Of a DNA stretch of 64,000 nt, positions 16,610-25,351 are shown one piece after another. Both the position numbers and the translations under genes were made by a program. The notes beneath the pieces are model-generated. The model was not told the origin of the DNA. It saw only the letters and a list, made by a program, of their open reading frames with translations, and searched no databases. Every line of letters begins with the position of its first letter. The first letter of the stretch is position 1. Source of the DNA: Streptococcus gallolyticus subsp. gallolyticus DSM 16831. GTDB lineage: Bacteria; Bacillota; Bacilli; Lactobacillales; Streptococcaceae. The stretch is taken from contig NZ_CP018822.1 in the NCBI RefSeq assembly GCF_002000985.1, positions 1,196,001 to 1,260,000 on the forward strand. Direction: 5' to 3'.

Positions 16610-18148
16610 TTACATAAGTTCGTTAAAGTCCCAGACTTCTGTCCAACCTTCGTAAAAATCAGGTTCGTGACAAACCATGAGAATGCTTCCTTTGTAGGCT
16701 TTTAGGGCACGTTTGAGTTCTTCTTTGGCATCAACGTCCAAGTGGTTGGTTGGTTCGTCAAGGACAAGAACGTTATTTTCACGATTCATTAATAAACAGA
16801 AGCGAACTTTGGCTTGTTCACCACCTGAGAGCACCTGAATTTGACTTTCAATGTGTTTTGAAGTCAATCCACAACGTGCAAGTGCTGCACGGACTTCTGC
16901 TTGATTGAGCGCTGGGAAAGCATCCCAAACAGCTTCCAGCGGCGTTTGACGATTTCCTGCTACGACTTCTTGTTCAAAATAACCAAGTTCAATGTAATCG
17001 CCACGTTCAACACTACCTGAAATTGGCGGGATAATACCAAGCAAGCTTTTCAGCAAAGTCGTTTTACCGATACCATTGGCACCAATGATAGCCACTTTCT
17101 GATTGCGCTCAAAAGTGAGATTGAGTGGTTTTGTCAATGGGTGGTCATAACCAATTTCTAAATCTTGTGTCTGGAAGATGAAACGGCTTGGTGTACGTGA
17201 CTCTTTAAATTCAAAAGAGGGTTTCGGTTTTTCAGATTGTAATTCGATGCGTTCCATCTTATCCAATTTTTTCTGACGTGACATTGCCATATTACGTGTT
17301 GCAACACGCGCCTTGTTACGATTAACAAAATCTTGCAAGTCTGCGATTTCTTTCTGTTGACGTTCATAAGCTGCTTCTAATTGTGCTTTTTTCATGGTAT
17401 AAACAGCTTGGAAATTATCATAATCACCAGTATAACGCACCAAATCATGATTTTCCACATGATAAACGATATTGATAACATCATTTAAGAATGGAATGTC
17501 ATGTGAAATCAAGACAAAGGCATTCTCGTAGTTCTGTAAATAACGTTTCAACCATTCGATGTGTTCGGCATCAAGGTAGTTGGTCGGTTCGTCCAAAAGT
17601 AAGATATCTGGCTTTTCAAGCAACAGTTTTGCCAATAACACCTTGGTACGTTGCCCACCAGAAAGTTCGGTAACATCAGAATCCATACCGAAATCCATCA
17701 CACCAAGGGCACGCGCGACTTCATCGATTTTAGCGTCTAGGGTGTAAAAATCACGTGATTCCAGACGGTCTTGTAGTTCCCCTACTTCTTCCATCAAAGC
17801 GTCCATATCAGCGCCATCATCCGCCATAGACATATAAATCTCGTTGATACGTGCTTCTGTCTTGAAAAGCTCATCAAAAGCTGTTCGCAAAACGTCACGC
17901 ACGCTCATTCCTGCCTCAAGAACCGTGTGTTGATCCAAATAACCAGCCGTTACGTATTTTGACCACTCTACTTTTCCCTCATCTGGCTGCAAATGACCAG
18001 TAACAATGCTCATAAAGGTTGATTTTCCTTCACCATTGGCTCCGACAAGACCGATATGCTCCCCTTTTAACAGACGAAATGAGACATCCTCAAAAATCGT
18101 GCGCTCATCAAAACCATGACTTAAATGTTTAACTTCTAAAATACTCAT
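16610..18148 (-). CDS. ABC-F family ATPase (translation-associated type)
   Basis: 512 residues with two ATPase cassettes and no membrane part. Walker A: GANGEGKST (about 36) and GANGIGKTT (about 344). Signatures: ELSGGQRTK and VLSGGEQAK. Walker B: LLLDEPTNYLD and LVLDEPTNHLD. Between them is a charged helical linker (about 240-310), the ribosome-contacting P-site tip of ABC-F proteins. It looks like the YkpA/YbiT housekeeping branch rather than a resistance ABC-F, but this is a judgement from length and linker. Confidence 0.88.
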   Translation of the reverse strand: MSILEVKHLSHGFDERTIFEDVSFRLLKGEHIGLVGANGEGKSTFMSIVTGHLQPDEGKVEWSKYVTAGYLDQHTVLEAGMSVRDVLRTAFDELFKTEARINEIYMSMADDGADMDALMEEVGELQDRLESRDFYTLDAKIDEVARALGVMDFGMDSDVTELSGGQRTKVLLAKLLLEKPDILLLDEPTNYLDAEHIEWLKRYLQNYENAFVLISHDIPFLNDVINIVYHVENHDLVRYTGDYDNFQAVYTMKKAQLEAAYERQQKEIADLQDFVNRNKARVATRNMAMSRQKKLDKMERIELQSEKPKPSFEFKESRTPSRFIFQTQDLEIGYDHPLTKPLNLTFERNQKVAIIGANGIGKTTLLKSLLGIIPPISGSVERGDYIELGYFEQEVVAGNRQTPLEAVWDAFPALNQAEVRAALARCGLTSKHIESQIQVLSGGEQAKVRFCLLMNRENNVLVLDEPTNHLDVDAKEELKRALKAYKGSILMVCHEPDFYEGWTEVWDFNELM

Positions 18149-18287
18149 TACTTATATACTTTCATTCGTTTTTTATTGAAAATAGCTGCGCTAGCAGCCT
18201 AATTTTTAAATAATCTTTTCAATTATAGCATGAGTTTAAAGCCTAAATCAATGCTTTCTTTTATGAAAACGTTGATTTTCAGTAAGT

Positions 18288-18316
18288 AAAAAAGCTCTTG
18301 TTCAAGAGCTTGAAAA
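18288..18316 (-). terminator. Terminator after the B6-transporter gene
   Basis: AAGCTCTTG (18292-18300) / CAAGAGCTT (18303-18311), followed on the minus strand by TTTTTT. It begins 2 bp after the stop. Confidence 0.85.
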
Positions 18317-18317
18317 A

Positions 18318-18872
18318 TCATTCAGAAATGGTTTTGGGTTGTGCGTGATGTGAAAAGATTTGTTTGAGAATTGGGTAGAGAATTGGAACAGAGATAATCG
18401 TTACCAGAGCTGACCCGAATGTGCCACCGATTTTAACCAAGGCTGCTAGGAAAGCGACTTGAAACTGGAGACCACCGACAATGCTATTGATAATCGTGTA
18501 TTTGACAAGATTACTAATAATTTTTGTTATCGCTGCAACTATCCCAACAATGATAACGTTGCGCGTTTTATCATCAGAGTGCATTAATTTTTCAAACACA
18601 AAATGAAGAACCAGACAAACTATCAAAGACTCTAATATGGTAATCCAAACTTCTGCAGCGTATCCATTTAACACATCGAATAAACCTAGTCCGATAGCTG
18701 CTACTAGCGCACCTAATCGTGAACCGTAAAGTAAAACAGCAACAACCACTAAAGCATTTCCGAAATGGACAAATTGAGCTCCAAGAGGAATACGCAAAAA
18801 TTGGACACTGATGAAAATTAAAGCCGCATATAAGCTTAATTCGACAAGTTGACGTGTAGTGAGATGTTTCAT
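18318..18872 (-). CDS. ECF transporter S component, probable vitamin B6 (PdxU-like)
   Basis: 184 residues, about six helices. The N-terminus LVELSLYAALIFISVQFLRIP is typical of ECF S components that dock on the EcfT/A module (not in this window). Its start overlaps the stop of the pyridoxal-kinase-type gene (GAATGA), and a pdxR-type regulator lies divergently. This points to pyridoxine or pyridoxal as substrate. The substrate is inference from neighbours. Confidence 0.8.
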   Translation of the reverse strand: MKHLTTRQLVELSLYAALIFISVQFLRIPLGAQFVHFGNALVVVAVLLYGSRLGALVAAIGLGLFDVLNGYAAEVWITILESLIVCLVLHFVFEKLMHSDDKTRNVIIVGIVAAITKIISNLVKYTIINSIVGGLQFQVAFLAALVKIGGTFGSALVTIISVPILYPILKQIFSHHAQPKTISE

Positions 18873-19729
18873 TCTTTTTCCTCCTTCAAGCGCTTCATTT
18901 GAATGGCTAAATCCAACAAATAAGGTTCATAACAAAGTCCTAATTTCAAATCTCGTTTCAACTCTAAAGTCAATTGCAAGGTTTTATCAATAAAATCAAG
19001 CGCTACTTCTGCTGTTTTATCCAACGATAAGCCATGAAAATAACCAGCTCCCAAAACAGCACACAATAAATCACCTGTTCCAAAAAAATGGTGCGGATAA
19101 GCTTTAGACATATGATAAGTGATGCTGCCGCTCTGTTGATTGAAATGTGCTAATCCGATTTGCCCTGTTTCAAAAGAAACACCCGTTAAAATCACGTGCT
19201 TATTATGAAATTTTTTAAGCCTTAAAAGCAATTCTTCAATATCTTTTCTTGTATAATCTTCACCGAGATAAGGAACATCTGCTAGTAAACAAGCTTCAGT
19301 AATGTTTGGCGTAATGACATCAGCATTCTGACAAAATTGCTGCATGACGGTCACAAAATCTTGCTGATAGCCTGCATACAAACGCCCATTGTCAGCCATG
19401 ATAGGGTCAACAAAACGTGCCAGTTTTCTTTGTTTAGCAAATTCTGCTATTTGATGCAATTGTTTTTGAGAGTTGAAATAACCAGTCATCAAGCCATCAA
19501 CAGAAAAATTTATGGTATTCCACTGGGTTAAAAAGCCTGTTGTCGCTTGATTCAATTCTATAATGCTAATATTTTCAAAACCACCTGTATGCGACGATAA
19601 AAGCACTGTTGGCAACGGAATGACCTCGATCTGACAAGCTGACAAAACAGGTAAAGCCGTTGACAAGGCGACCTTACCCAAACCGACAATATCATTGGCA
19701 ACGATAACTGACTTTGTAGGATTCTTCAT
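18869..19729 (-). CDS. pdxK: Pyridoxamine/pyridoxal kinase (PfkB/ThiD-like)
   Basis: 286 residues. It phosphorylates B6 vitamers. Motifs: VIVANDIVGLGKVALS at the N-terminus, FVDPIMADNGRLY, ITPNITEACLL, and the ATP-site loop HHFFGTGDLLCAVLGAG with catalytic Asp. I take the ATG at 19729 over a TTG three codons upstream. First of a two-gene operon with the ECF S component, opposite pdxR. Family members can also act on HMP, but the context favours B6. Confidence 0.87.
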   Translation of the reverse strand: MKNPTKSVIVANDIVGLGKVALSTALPVLSACQIEVIPLPTVLLSSHTGGFENISIIELNQATTGFLTQWNTINFSVDGLMTGYFNSQKQLHQIAEFAKQRKLARFVDPIMADNGRLYAGYQQDFVTVMQQFCQNADVITPNITEACLLADVPYLGEDYTRKDIEELLLRLKKFHNKHVILTGVSFETGQIGLAHFNQQSGSITYHMSKAYPHHFFGTGDLLCAVLGAGYFHGLSLDKTAEVALDFIDKTLQLTLELKRDLKLGLCYEPYLLDLAIQMKRLKEEKE

Positions 19730-19743
19730 AAAAAGCAACTTTC

Positions 19744-19822
19744 TAATCTTTTCTCTAAAATAGCGATATCTTTAGATTAAGAGATTAAAAATATTGTAAG
19801 AAAATTCAATTTATAATACAAT
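19744..19822. promoter_or_regulatory. Divergent pdxK/pdxR control region
   Basis: Plus strand promoter for pdxR: TTGTAA (19794-19799), 17 bp, TACAAT (19817-19822). Between the two start regions are AGATTA at 19774-19779 and 19782-19787 (direct, 8-bp period) and the inverted copy TAATCT at 19744-19749. MocR-type regulators usually bind direct repeats in such divergent regions. Confidence 0.5.
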
Positions 19823-19854
19823 AGAAACAATTAAAAACTGTACGGGGACAGTCT

Positions 19855-21117
19855 ATGACAAGTAAATATCAAGAAATCATGACGGCTATTGTAGAACAAA
19901 TTGAATCTGGAATCTTAAAAAAAGGAGATAAAATCCCTTCAATTCGTACCCTTAGTCAAAGCTATCATTGTAGCAAAGACACGGTACAACGGGCACTCTT
20001 GGAACTCAAATTTAAAAATTACATCTATGCTGTTAACAAGAGCGGTTATTATGTTCTTGAAGGCAAAAGTCAAAAAGAAGAGCCGCTTAATTTGAGTTTG
20101 ACAGAATATAATAACATGGCGTACGAGAATTTCACGACGTGTTTGACAGAAACGTTAGTTAATCGCGAAAATTACCTTTTTAACTACTACTATCAACAAC
20201 AAGGGTTGCAAGAATTGATTCTATCCTTAAAAAACTACTTGGAAAAAGGGGCTATTTATGCTAAGGAAAACGATATTTTAGTCACTTCAGGAACCCAACA
20301 AGCGCTTTATATTCTTTCACAAGTTTCATTTCCAAATAAAAAGACAACGATTCTCTTAGAACAGCCGACTTATCACCGTATGATTGATTTGGTGGCTTCA
20401 CAAAATCTTCCTTACCAGACGATTGAGCGTGATTTTAACGGTATTGATTTGACCGCATTAGAACGATTGTTTAAAACGCAAGACATCAAGTTTTTCTACA
20501 CGATTTCACGATTTTCAAACCCGCTCGGACTATCTTATACCCCAGCTGAAAAGCAAAAAATTGTAGAATTAGCTCAAAAATATGACGTTTACATCATCGA
20601 AGATGATTACATGGGAGATTTCACGAAATCAACGGATTTGCCCTTGCATTATTATGATACGTCAGGTCATGTTATCTACTTAAAATCATTTTCAATGACC
20701 ATTTTTCCAGCTTTGCGTCTTGGGACAATTGTGCTTCCTCAGCCATTAATGCAGGCTTTTCTGGAGCACAAAAAAATGATTGACTATGACACCAATCTCA
20801 TTATGCAAAAAGCCTTGTCTCTCTATTTGGATAGTGGCATGTTTGAAAAAAATCTGAATTATCTGAGTCAGGTATTTCATGAACAAGTCGCTAAAACGAC
20901 CGTGCTTCTCTCACAATTTCCAAATATTCAGCATTACAGCGCATCGCTCCAGCACCTTCTGATTGAATTGCCACAAGATAGACATTTAGGAGAACTCAAA
21001 TTTACCAATAAAATCAATTATTTAGAAAATAGTTATCTGACAACTCCTCAAAAGCGTTTTATCCAAATTCCAAATGATAATCATCTATCAGAAACGCTAA
21101 ATATTATTGCAAAATAA
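19855..21117 (+). CDS. pdxR: MocR/PdxR-type regulator (GntR HTH + aminotransferase fold)
   Basis: 420 residues. The N-terminal winged helix (KYQEIMTAIVEQIESGILKKGDKIPSIRTL) is joined by a linker to a fold-type-I aminotransferase domain. The PLP lysine region is VIYLKSFSMTIFPALRLG, and VTSGTQQALYIL is the usual phosphate-side motif. Such proteins sense PLP and control B6 supply. The divergent pdxK-ECF pair is the obvious target. It resembles streptococcal PdxR, but a different MocR role is possible. Confidence 0.82.
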   Translation: MTSKYQEIMTAIVEQIESGILKKGDKIPSIRTLSQSYHCSKDTVQRALLELKFKNYIYAVNKSGYYVLEGKSQKEEPLNLSLTEYNNMAYENFTTCLTETLVNRENYLFNYYYQQQGLQELILSLKNYLEKGAIYAKENDILVTSGTQQALYILSQVSFPNKKTTILLEQPTYHRMIDLVASQNLPYQTIERDFNGIDLTALERLFKTQDIKFFYTISRFSNPLGLSYTPAEKQKIVELAQKYDVYIIEDDYMGDFTKSTDLPLHYYDTSGHVIYLKSFSMTIFPALRLGTIVLPQPLMQAFLEHKKMIDYDTNLIMQKALSLYLDSGMFEKNLNYLSQVFHEQVAKTTVLLSQFPNIQHYSASLQHLLIELPQDRHLGELKFTNKINYLENSYLTTPQKRFIQIPNDNHLSETLNIIAK

Positions 21118-21155
21118 TCTATTCAGTAAACAGTTTAAGTTCTGATAATGCAAAG

Positions 21156-21188
21156 AATCCCCAGAAATTTAGCTTTCTGAGGATTTTT
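21156..21188 (+). terminator. Terminator after pdxR
   Basis: AATCCCCAGAAA (21156-21167) / TTTCTGAGGATT (21174-21185), then TTT on the plus strand. It may also slow the convergent dapA transcript. Confidence 0.8.
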
Positions 21189-21197
21189 ATGTTTACA

Positions 21198-22133
21198 TTA
21201 ATAATCTGGACGCAAAACGCCTGTGACTGTTTCTTTGGTAGCTTCAACATCACCGTCAATAACAACGTCGATAATGCGTTTTGCATCTTCTGGTGGGCAT
21301 GATACCAATGGTAAACGCAATGGACCAGTTTCAAATCCAAGGTAATTCAACACCGCTTTGACTGGTGCAGGACTAGGATAAGAGAACAATGCATTGACTT
21401 TTGGAATGAATTGACGTTGGATAGCTGCCGCTTTTTTAATATCGCTGTTTTCAATCGCTGTAAGCATTTCGTGCATTTCGTCACCGTTAACGTGAGAGGC
21501 AACAGAAATAACACCGTCAGCCCCAAGATTCATCGCATGGAAAGCGTCGCCGTCCTCACCTGTATAAATCAGGAAATCATCAGGCTTATGCTCGATAAGG
21601 TAAGCCATATTAGCAAGGCTTGTACATTCTTTCACACCAATAATATTTGGGTGTTCAGCCAAACGCAACATGGTTTCTGGTGTCATTTCAACAACAACAC
21701 GACCAGGGATATTATAAATGATAATTGGAAGCTCGCTCGCATCGGCAATTGCTTTAAAATGTTGATACATACCTTCTTGAGACGGTTTGTTATAATAAGG
21801 AACAATAGCAAGACCAGCAGCAAAGCCACCAAATGCAGCTACTTCGCGCGCAAATTCGATAGAATCACGTGTGTCATTTGTACCAACACCAGCGATTAAC
21901 GGCACACGACCATTAACGATTTTTTGAACAGCAGCGAAAAGCTCTAATTCTTCATCGTGGGTTAGTGTTGGACTTTCAGCAGTTGTTCCCGCTAACAAGA
22001 TTCCGTCAGTGTGGTGAGCAAGCAAATGTTCAACAAGTTTTGGCAGAGCATCAAAATTAATTGAGCCGTCGGCATTAAATGGGGTAATCATCGCAGTGAT
22101 GATTTTTACATTTCTTAAATCTTCAATAGCCAT
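21198..22133 (-). CDS. dapA: 4-hydroxy-tetrahydrodipicolinate synthase
   Basis: 311 residues. It condenses aspartate semialdehyde with pyruvate, the first step of the diaminopimelate/lysine branch. TIM barrel with [13 protein letters not shown], the Tyr of IIYNIPGRV and the Schiff-base Lys of IGVKECTS. It follows asd, which makes its substrate, with a hairpin between. Confidence 0.96.
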   Translation of the reverse strand: MAIEDLRNVKIITAMITPFNADGSINFDALPKLVEHLLAHHTDGILLAGTTAESPTLTHDEELELFAAVQKIVNGRVPLIAGVGTNDTRDSIEFAREVAAFGGFAAGLAIVPYYNKPSQEGMYQHFKAIADASELPIIIYNIPGRVVVEMTPETMLRLAEHPNIIGVKECTSLANMAYLIEHKPDDFLIYTGEDGDAFHAMNLGADGVISVASHVNGDEMHEMLTAIENSDIKKAAAIQRQFIPKVNALFSYPSPAPVKAVLNYLGFETGPLRLPLVSCPPEDAKRIIDVVIDGDVEATKETVTGVLRPDY

Positions 22134-22191
22134 AGTAATCTCCTATTCTGTTAATTGTGTGAGATTTAGGGATTTGTTTACAGTAAATATG

Positions 22192-22225
22192 CTCAAAGAC
22201 CAGTCTCCTAGGAAACTGGCTTGAG
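22192..22225 (-). terminator. Hairpin between asd and dapA
   Basis: CCAGTTTCC / GGAGACTGG on the minus strand (22200-22219, one wobble), extended by CTCAA/TTGAG. Only TCTTT follows, so it is at best a partial terminator or a processing/stability structure. Confidence 0.45.
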
Positions 22226-22235
22226 TTATTTATGA

Positions 22236-23312
22236 TTATTTGAGTTCAAATTTAAGTTCTTTAGTTGGGTGTACAAGACCACGTTCATGGAGAGTTTCAG
22301 CAATTTGAACAGAATTCCATGCTGCACCTTTAAGAAGGTTGTCTGAAACAACCCACATATGGATACCATTTTCAACGTCTAAGTCTTTACGGATACGACC
22401 AACGAATGTTTCGCGTTTGCCAACAGCATTAGCAGCTTGTGGGTAAACTTGATTAGCAACATCATCTTCAAGGACAGCTCCTGGGAAGGCAGCAATTGCC
22501 GCTTTAACTTCTTCAATTGGTGCTACTTCTTTTGTTTCGATGTAAACAGATTCGGAATGAGAGAAAAGAACTGGCACACGAACACAAGTTGCAGAAACTG
22601 GAAGGTCTGGTTCTTCCATAATTTTCTTCGTTTCGTTTGTCATTTTCATTTCTTCGTAAGTGTAGTCATTGTTAGTAAAGACATCAATTTGCGCAAGAGC
22701 GTTAAATGCGATTGGGAAGTGTTTCTTATCACCACCGCATGGCAAAATATCAGCGTGAACATCTTTTGGTTCAGCACCGTCATTGACTACTTCTTTGATT
22801 TCACGAATAGTTTCGTTAATAGCTGATTGACCTGCGCCAGATACGGCTTGGTATGTTGAGACGATAATACGGCTCAAGCCCCATTTTTGGCGGACAGGTT
22901 CCAAAGCAACCATCATTTGGATAGTTGAACAGTTTGGACAAGCAATGATACCGTTGTGAGCATCCAAAGCGTGAGCATTGACTTCAGGTACGACAAGTGG
23001 CACATCTGGATTTTGACGGAAATATGATGTGTTATCGACAACAACTGCTCCTGCTTTAACAGCATATGGAGCGAATTTTGCTGACACAGAACCACCTGCA
23101 GAGAAAAGAGCAATATCAACGCCTTCAAATGAATCTTCGGTTGTCAATTCAACAGTAACATCTTGTCCCTTATACTTCAATACTTTTCCAGCAGAACGTG
23201 AAGATGACAAAAGACGTACTTTGTCAATAGGGAGTGTTGATTGTTCTAATTGTTGAATCATGCGAGTTCCAACGGCGCCTGTGGCACCAACGACAGCGAC
23301 TGTATAGCCCAT
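22236..23312 (-). CDS. asd: Aspartate-semialdehyde dehydrogenase
   Basis: 358 residues. It reduces aspartyl phosphate to the semialdehyde for lysine, threonine and methionine. NADP fold [14 protein letters not shown], active Cys in [11 protein letters not shown], and the catalytic His region [10 protein letters not shown] use the ATG at 23312 with AAGAGG 6 nt upstream. The frame extends 13 codons further without a good start. It has its own promoter downstream of the asd RNA. Confidence 0.95.
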   Translation of the reverse strand: MGYTVAVVGATGAVGTRMIQQLEQSTLPIDKVRLLSSSRSAGKVLKYKGQDVTVELTTEDSFEGVDIALFSAGGSVSAKFAPYAVKAGAVVVDNTSYFRQNPDVPLVVPEVNAHALDAHNGIIACPNCSTIQMMVALEPVRQKWGLSRIIVSTYQAVSGAGQSAINETIREIKEVVNDGAEPKDVHADILPCGGDKKHFPIAFNALAQIDVFTNNDYTYEEMKMTNETKKIMEEPDLPVSATCVRVPVLFSHSESVYIETKEVAPIEEVKAAIAAFPGAVLEDDVANQVYPQAANAVGKRETFVGRIRKDLDVENGIHMWVVSDNLLKGAAWNSVQIAETLHERGLVHPTKELKFELK

Positions 23313-23349
23313 TTCAATACCTCTTCCTGAAAAATAGTGTACTATTCTC

Positions 23350-23382
23350 AATTTTCTAAAAAATTATAGTAGATACATTATA
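23350..23382 (-). promoter_or_regulatory. asd promoter and CodY-like box
   Basis: A -10 TATAAT (23377-23382) with a weak -35 gives a start near 23370. AATTTTCTAAAAAAT (23350-23364) matches the CodY consensus AATTTTCWGAAAATT at 13 of 15 and lies just after the start, a repressing position. Confidence 0.45.
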
Positions 23383-23443
23383 CAATTTTTTGAGGTAAAA
23401 GAAAAGACTGAATTTTACTTAATTTTAAAAATATTTTGACAAC

Positions 23444-23605
23444 AAAAAAATCCCTACCAAAAAGTAGGGAAACGAGGCACTCAAACGAGTGTGACAAAAA
23501 GGTTCACACAAATTGTCAAAGTCCGCTCCTGCGTTTCTAGTCGAACTAGAATGACCTCCTCTGCGCAAATAAACTCTCAAATTGAGTTAATTCGGCTCAT
23601 CGCAT
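23444..23605 (-). ncRNA. asd RNA (Rfam asd motif), about 162 nt
   Basis: Between cls and asd on the minus strand there is a self-contained transcription unit: promoter, structured body, then the terminator TCCCTAC/GTAGGGA with seven T. The body includes TTCTAGT-TCG-ACTAGAA and CACTC-GTTT-GAGTG hairpins and a GCGCAGAGGAGG segment. The asd motif was described from lactic acid bacteria upstream of asd and seen in S. pyogenes as a separate RNA of about 170 nt. Length, position and strand agree. I identified it by context and not by alignment. Confidence 0.75.
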
Positions 23606-23611
23606 GCAACT

Positions 23612-23639
23612 AGTATATCACAGATAGTAAGATTTGCAA
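23612..23639 (-). promoter_or_regulatory. Promoter of the asd RNA
   Basis: Minus strand TTGCAA (23634-23639), 16 bp, TATACT (23612-23617) with extended -10 TGA before it. It starts 7 bp before the RNA and is placed immediately after the cls stop codon. Confidence 0.7.
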
Positions 23640-23649
23640 AGAGTTACTC

Positions 23650-25248
23650 CTACATCAACGGTGCGATGGTTTTGACAAGGAGTCCGATGATTTTTTCGTG
23701 TGCTGGGCGGTTGTTAACCATTTCAGGGGTAACACGTTTGCAGTCTTTTAGAGTTTGCATACAGTCCTTATAAATATCTTGAATGGCATCAACTTTGTAC
23801 ATATAGGTAGCACATTCAAAATGGTGATACAAACTACGGTAATCAAGGTTAATTGTCCCAACAACAGCCTTGCTATCATCGCTAATAAAGACTTTAGCAT
23901 GAACAAAACCTGGTTTATAAAGGTAAATTTTAACACCAGAGCGCATGAGTTTGCTGAAATAAGTCTTAGCTAGAGCATATGGAATTGGTTTGTCAGGAAT
24001 TCCTGGCATAATAATTCGGACATCTACACCACGTTCAGCTGCAAAGCAGATAGCATGCTCCATTTCACTATCCAAAATCAGGTAAGGTGTCATGATATAA
24101 ACGTAATCTCTGGCGTGATTGAGGATGTCGATATAAACATTTTCTCCTACTTTATCGGTATCCAAAGGAGAATCTCCGTAAGGAATGACATAGCCGTTGG
24201 CACGCCTTGATTTATCATGTTCAACTAGATAAGGTTCAATAACCAATTCTTTTTCGGTTACAGACCACATTTGCAAGAAAAGCACGACAAAACTGTTAAC
24301 AGCTTCGCCCTCAAGCATGATTGCAGTATCTTTCCAATGACCAAAACGTTCTAATTTATTAATGTATTCATCTGCCAAATTCACGCCACCTGTGAAGCCG
24401 ACTTTACCGTCGATAACAATGATTTTTCGGTGGTCACGGTAATTATAATAAGTCGAGATAAATGGTGAAATCGGTGAAAATGCCTTTGCTTGAATTCCTA
24501 GTTTTTTCAAACGTTGTGTGTAGTCAAAAGACAAGGTTGAAAATTCAATCATGCCGTCATAAAGAACACGAACTTCAACGCCTTCTTTCACTTTTTGCTC
24601 GAGAATACTAAGAATTTCCCCCCACATAACTCCTTCAGCGATGATGAAAAATTCCATAAAAATGTACTTTTCGGCTTTAAGTAGCTGTTTTTTTAATTCT
24701 TCAAAAAAAGCTTCGCCAATCGGAAAATAAGTGACCTCTGTATTTTGATAAGCTGGGAAATTTCCACGGCTGCGGTCAAAATATTGTACCAAATGATAGG
24801 TCGTCGATGTGTTACCTTTTAAAACTTTCAAAATCTCTTGATTGTCTGGCAAATATTTAGCACTGCTATCAACCAATTCGTTCATTCGTTGCTTGAGCCC
24901 ACGATAGCCCCAGTCAAGTTTAGTGTAAATGAGAAAAAGTGACCCCAATAATGGCGCAATCATAACCAAAATCAGCCATGTGACGCGCGAGAGAGCATCC
25001 ATTTCACTATTTACCAAATACAAAACAGCTGTAATAGCCAAAGCACGCTCGATAATTTCCATCCAAATGCGGTATTGATCAAGCCAAGCAAAGGAAGCTA
25101 TCAAGAAAAATAGTTGCAGTATCAAGAGAACAGAAATAACGGTTGTTCGACTAAAAATCCCTCGAAGAAAACTACGTCGGCTCTTGTCCAACAAGCGCAT
25201 AGCCTTATCTTTGTTTTTATTTTCGATAATCATAACCTCCATGTTCAT
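23650..25248 (-). CDS. cls: Cardiolipin synthase
   Basis: Up to 532 residues. It joins phosphatidylglycerols to cardiolipin at the membrane. Two N-terminal helices (about 39-57 and 66-107, PLDc_N type) are followed by two phospholipase-D domains with HKD motifs HRKIIVIDGKVGFTGG and HAKVFISDDSKAVVGT. The start is uncertain: in-frame ATGs occur at residues 1, 3, 6 and 17, and GGAGG lies just 2 nt before the sixth codon. Confidence 0.94.
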   Translation of the reverse strand: MNMEVMIIENKNKDKAMRLLDKSRRSFLRGIFSRTTVISVLLILQLFFLIASFAWLDQYRIWMEIIERALAITAVLYLVNSEMDALSRVTWLILVMIAPLLGSLFLIYTKLDWGYRGLKQRMNELVDSSAKYLPDNQEILKVLKGNTSTTYHLVQYFDRSRGNFPAYQNTEVTYFPIGEAFFEELKKQLLKAEKYIFMEFFIIAEGVMWGEILSILEQKVKEGVEVRVLYDGMIEFSTLSFDYTQRLKKLGIQAKAFSPISPFISTYYNYRDHRKIIVIDGKVGFTGGVNLADEYINKLERFGHWKDTAIMLEGEAVNSFVVLFLQMWSVTEKELVIEPYLVEHDKSRRANGYVIPYGDSPLDTDKVGENVYIDILNHARDYVYIMTPYLILDSEMEHAICFAAERGVDVRIIMPGIPDKPIPYALAKTYFSKLMRSGVKIYLYKPGFVHAKVFISDDSKAVVGTINLDYRSLYHHFECATYMYKVDAIQDIYKDCMQTLKDCKRVTPEMVNNRPAHEKIIGLLVKTIAPLM

Positions 25249-25309
25249 CTGTTCTTGTTAACCATTATATCATATTTTCCACCTCGTTTTCCTATTGAAA
25301 AACCAGAAC

Positions 25310-25340
25310 TAAAAAAAGCCAACCGAGGTTGACTTTTTGA
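25310..25340 (-). terminator. Terminator after fhs
   Basis: Minus strand AGTCAACC-TC-GGTTGGCT followed by TTTTTT. It lies 12 bp after the fhs stop. Confidence 0.85.
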
Positions 25341-25351
25341 CTATGTTGATT

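Noticed and set aside
22437-22826. Long plus-strand frame opposite asd, and similar ones opposite dapA, gyrA, pepN and the pgm gene
   Set aside because: All lie antisense to well-supported conserved genes and have no ribosome site or protein-like composition.
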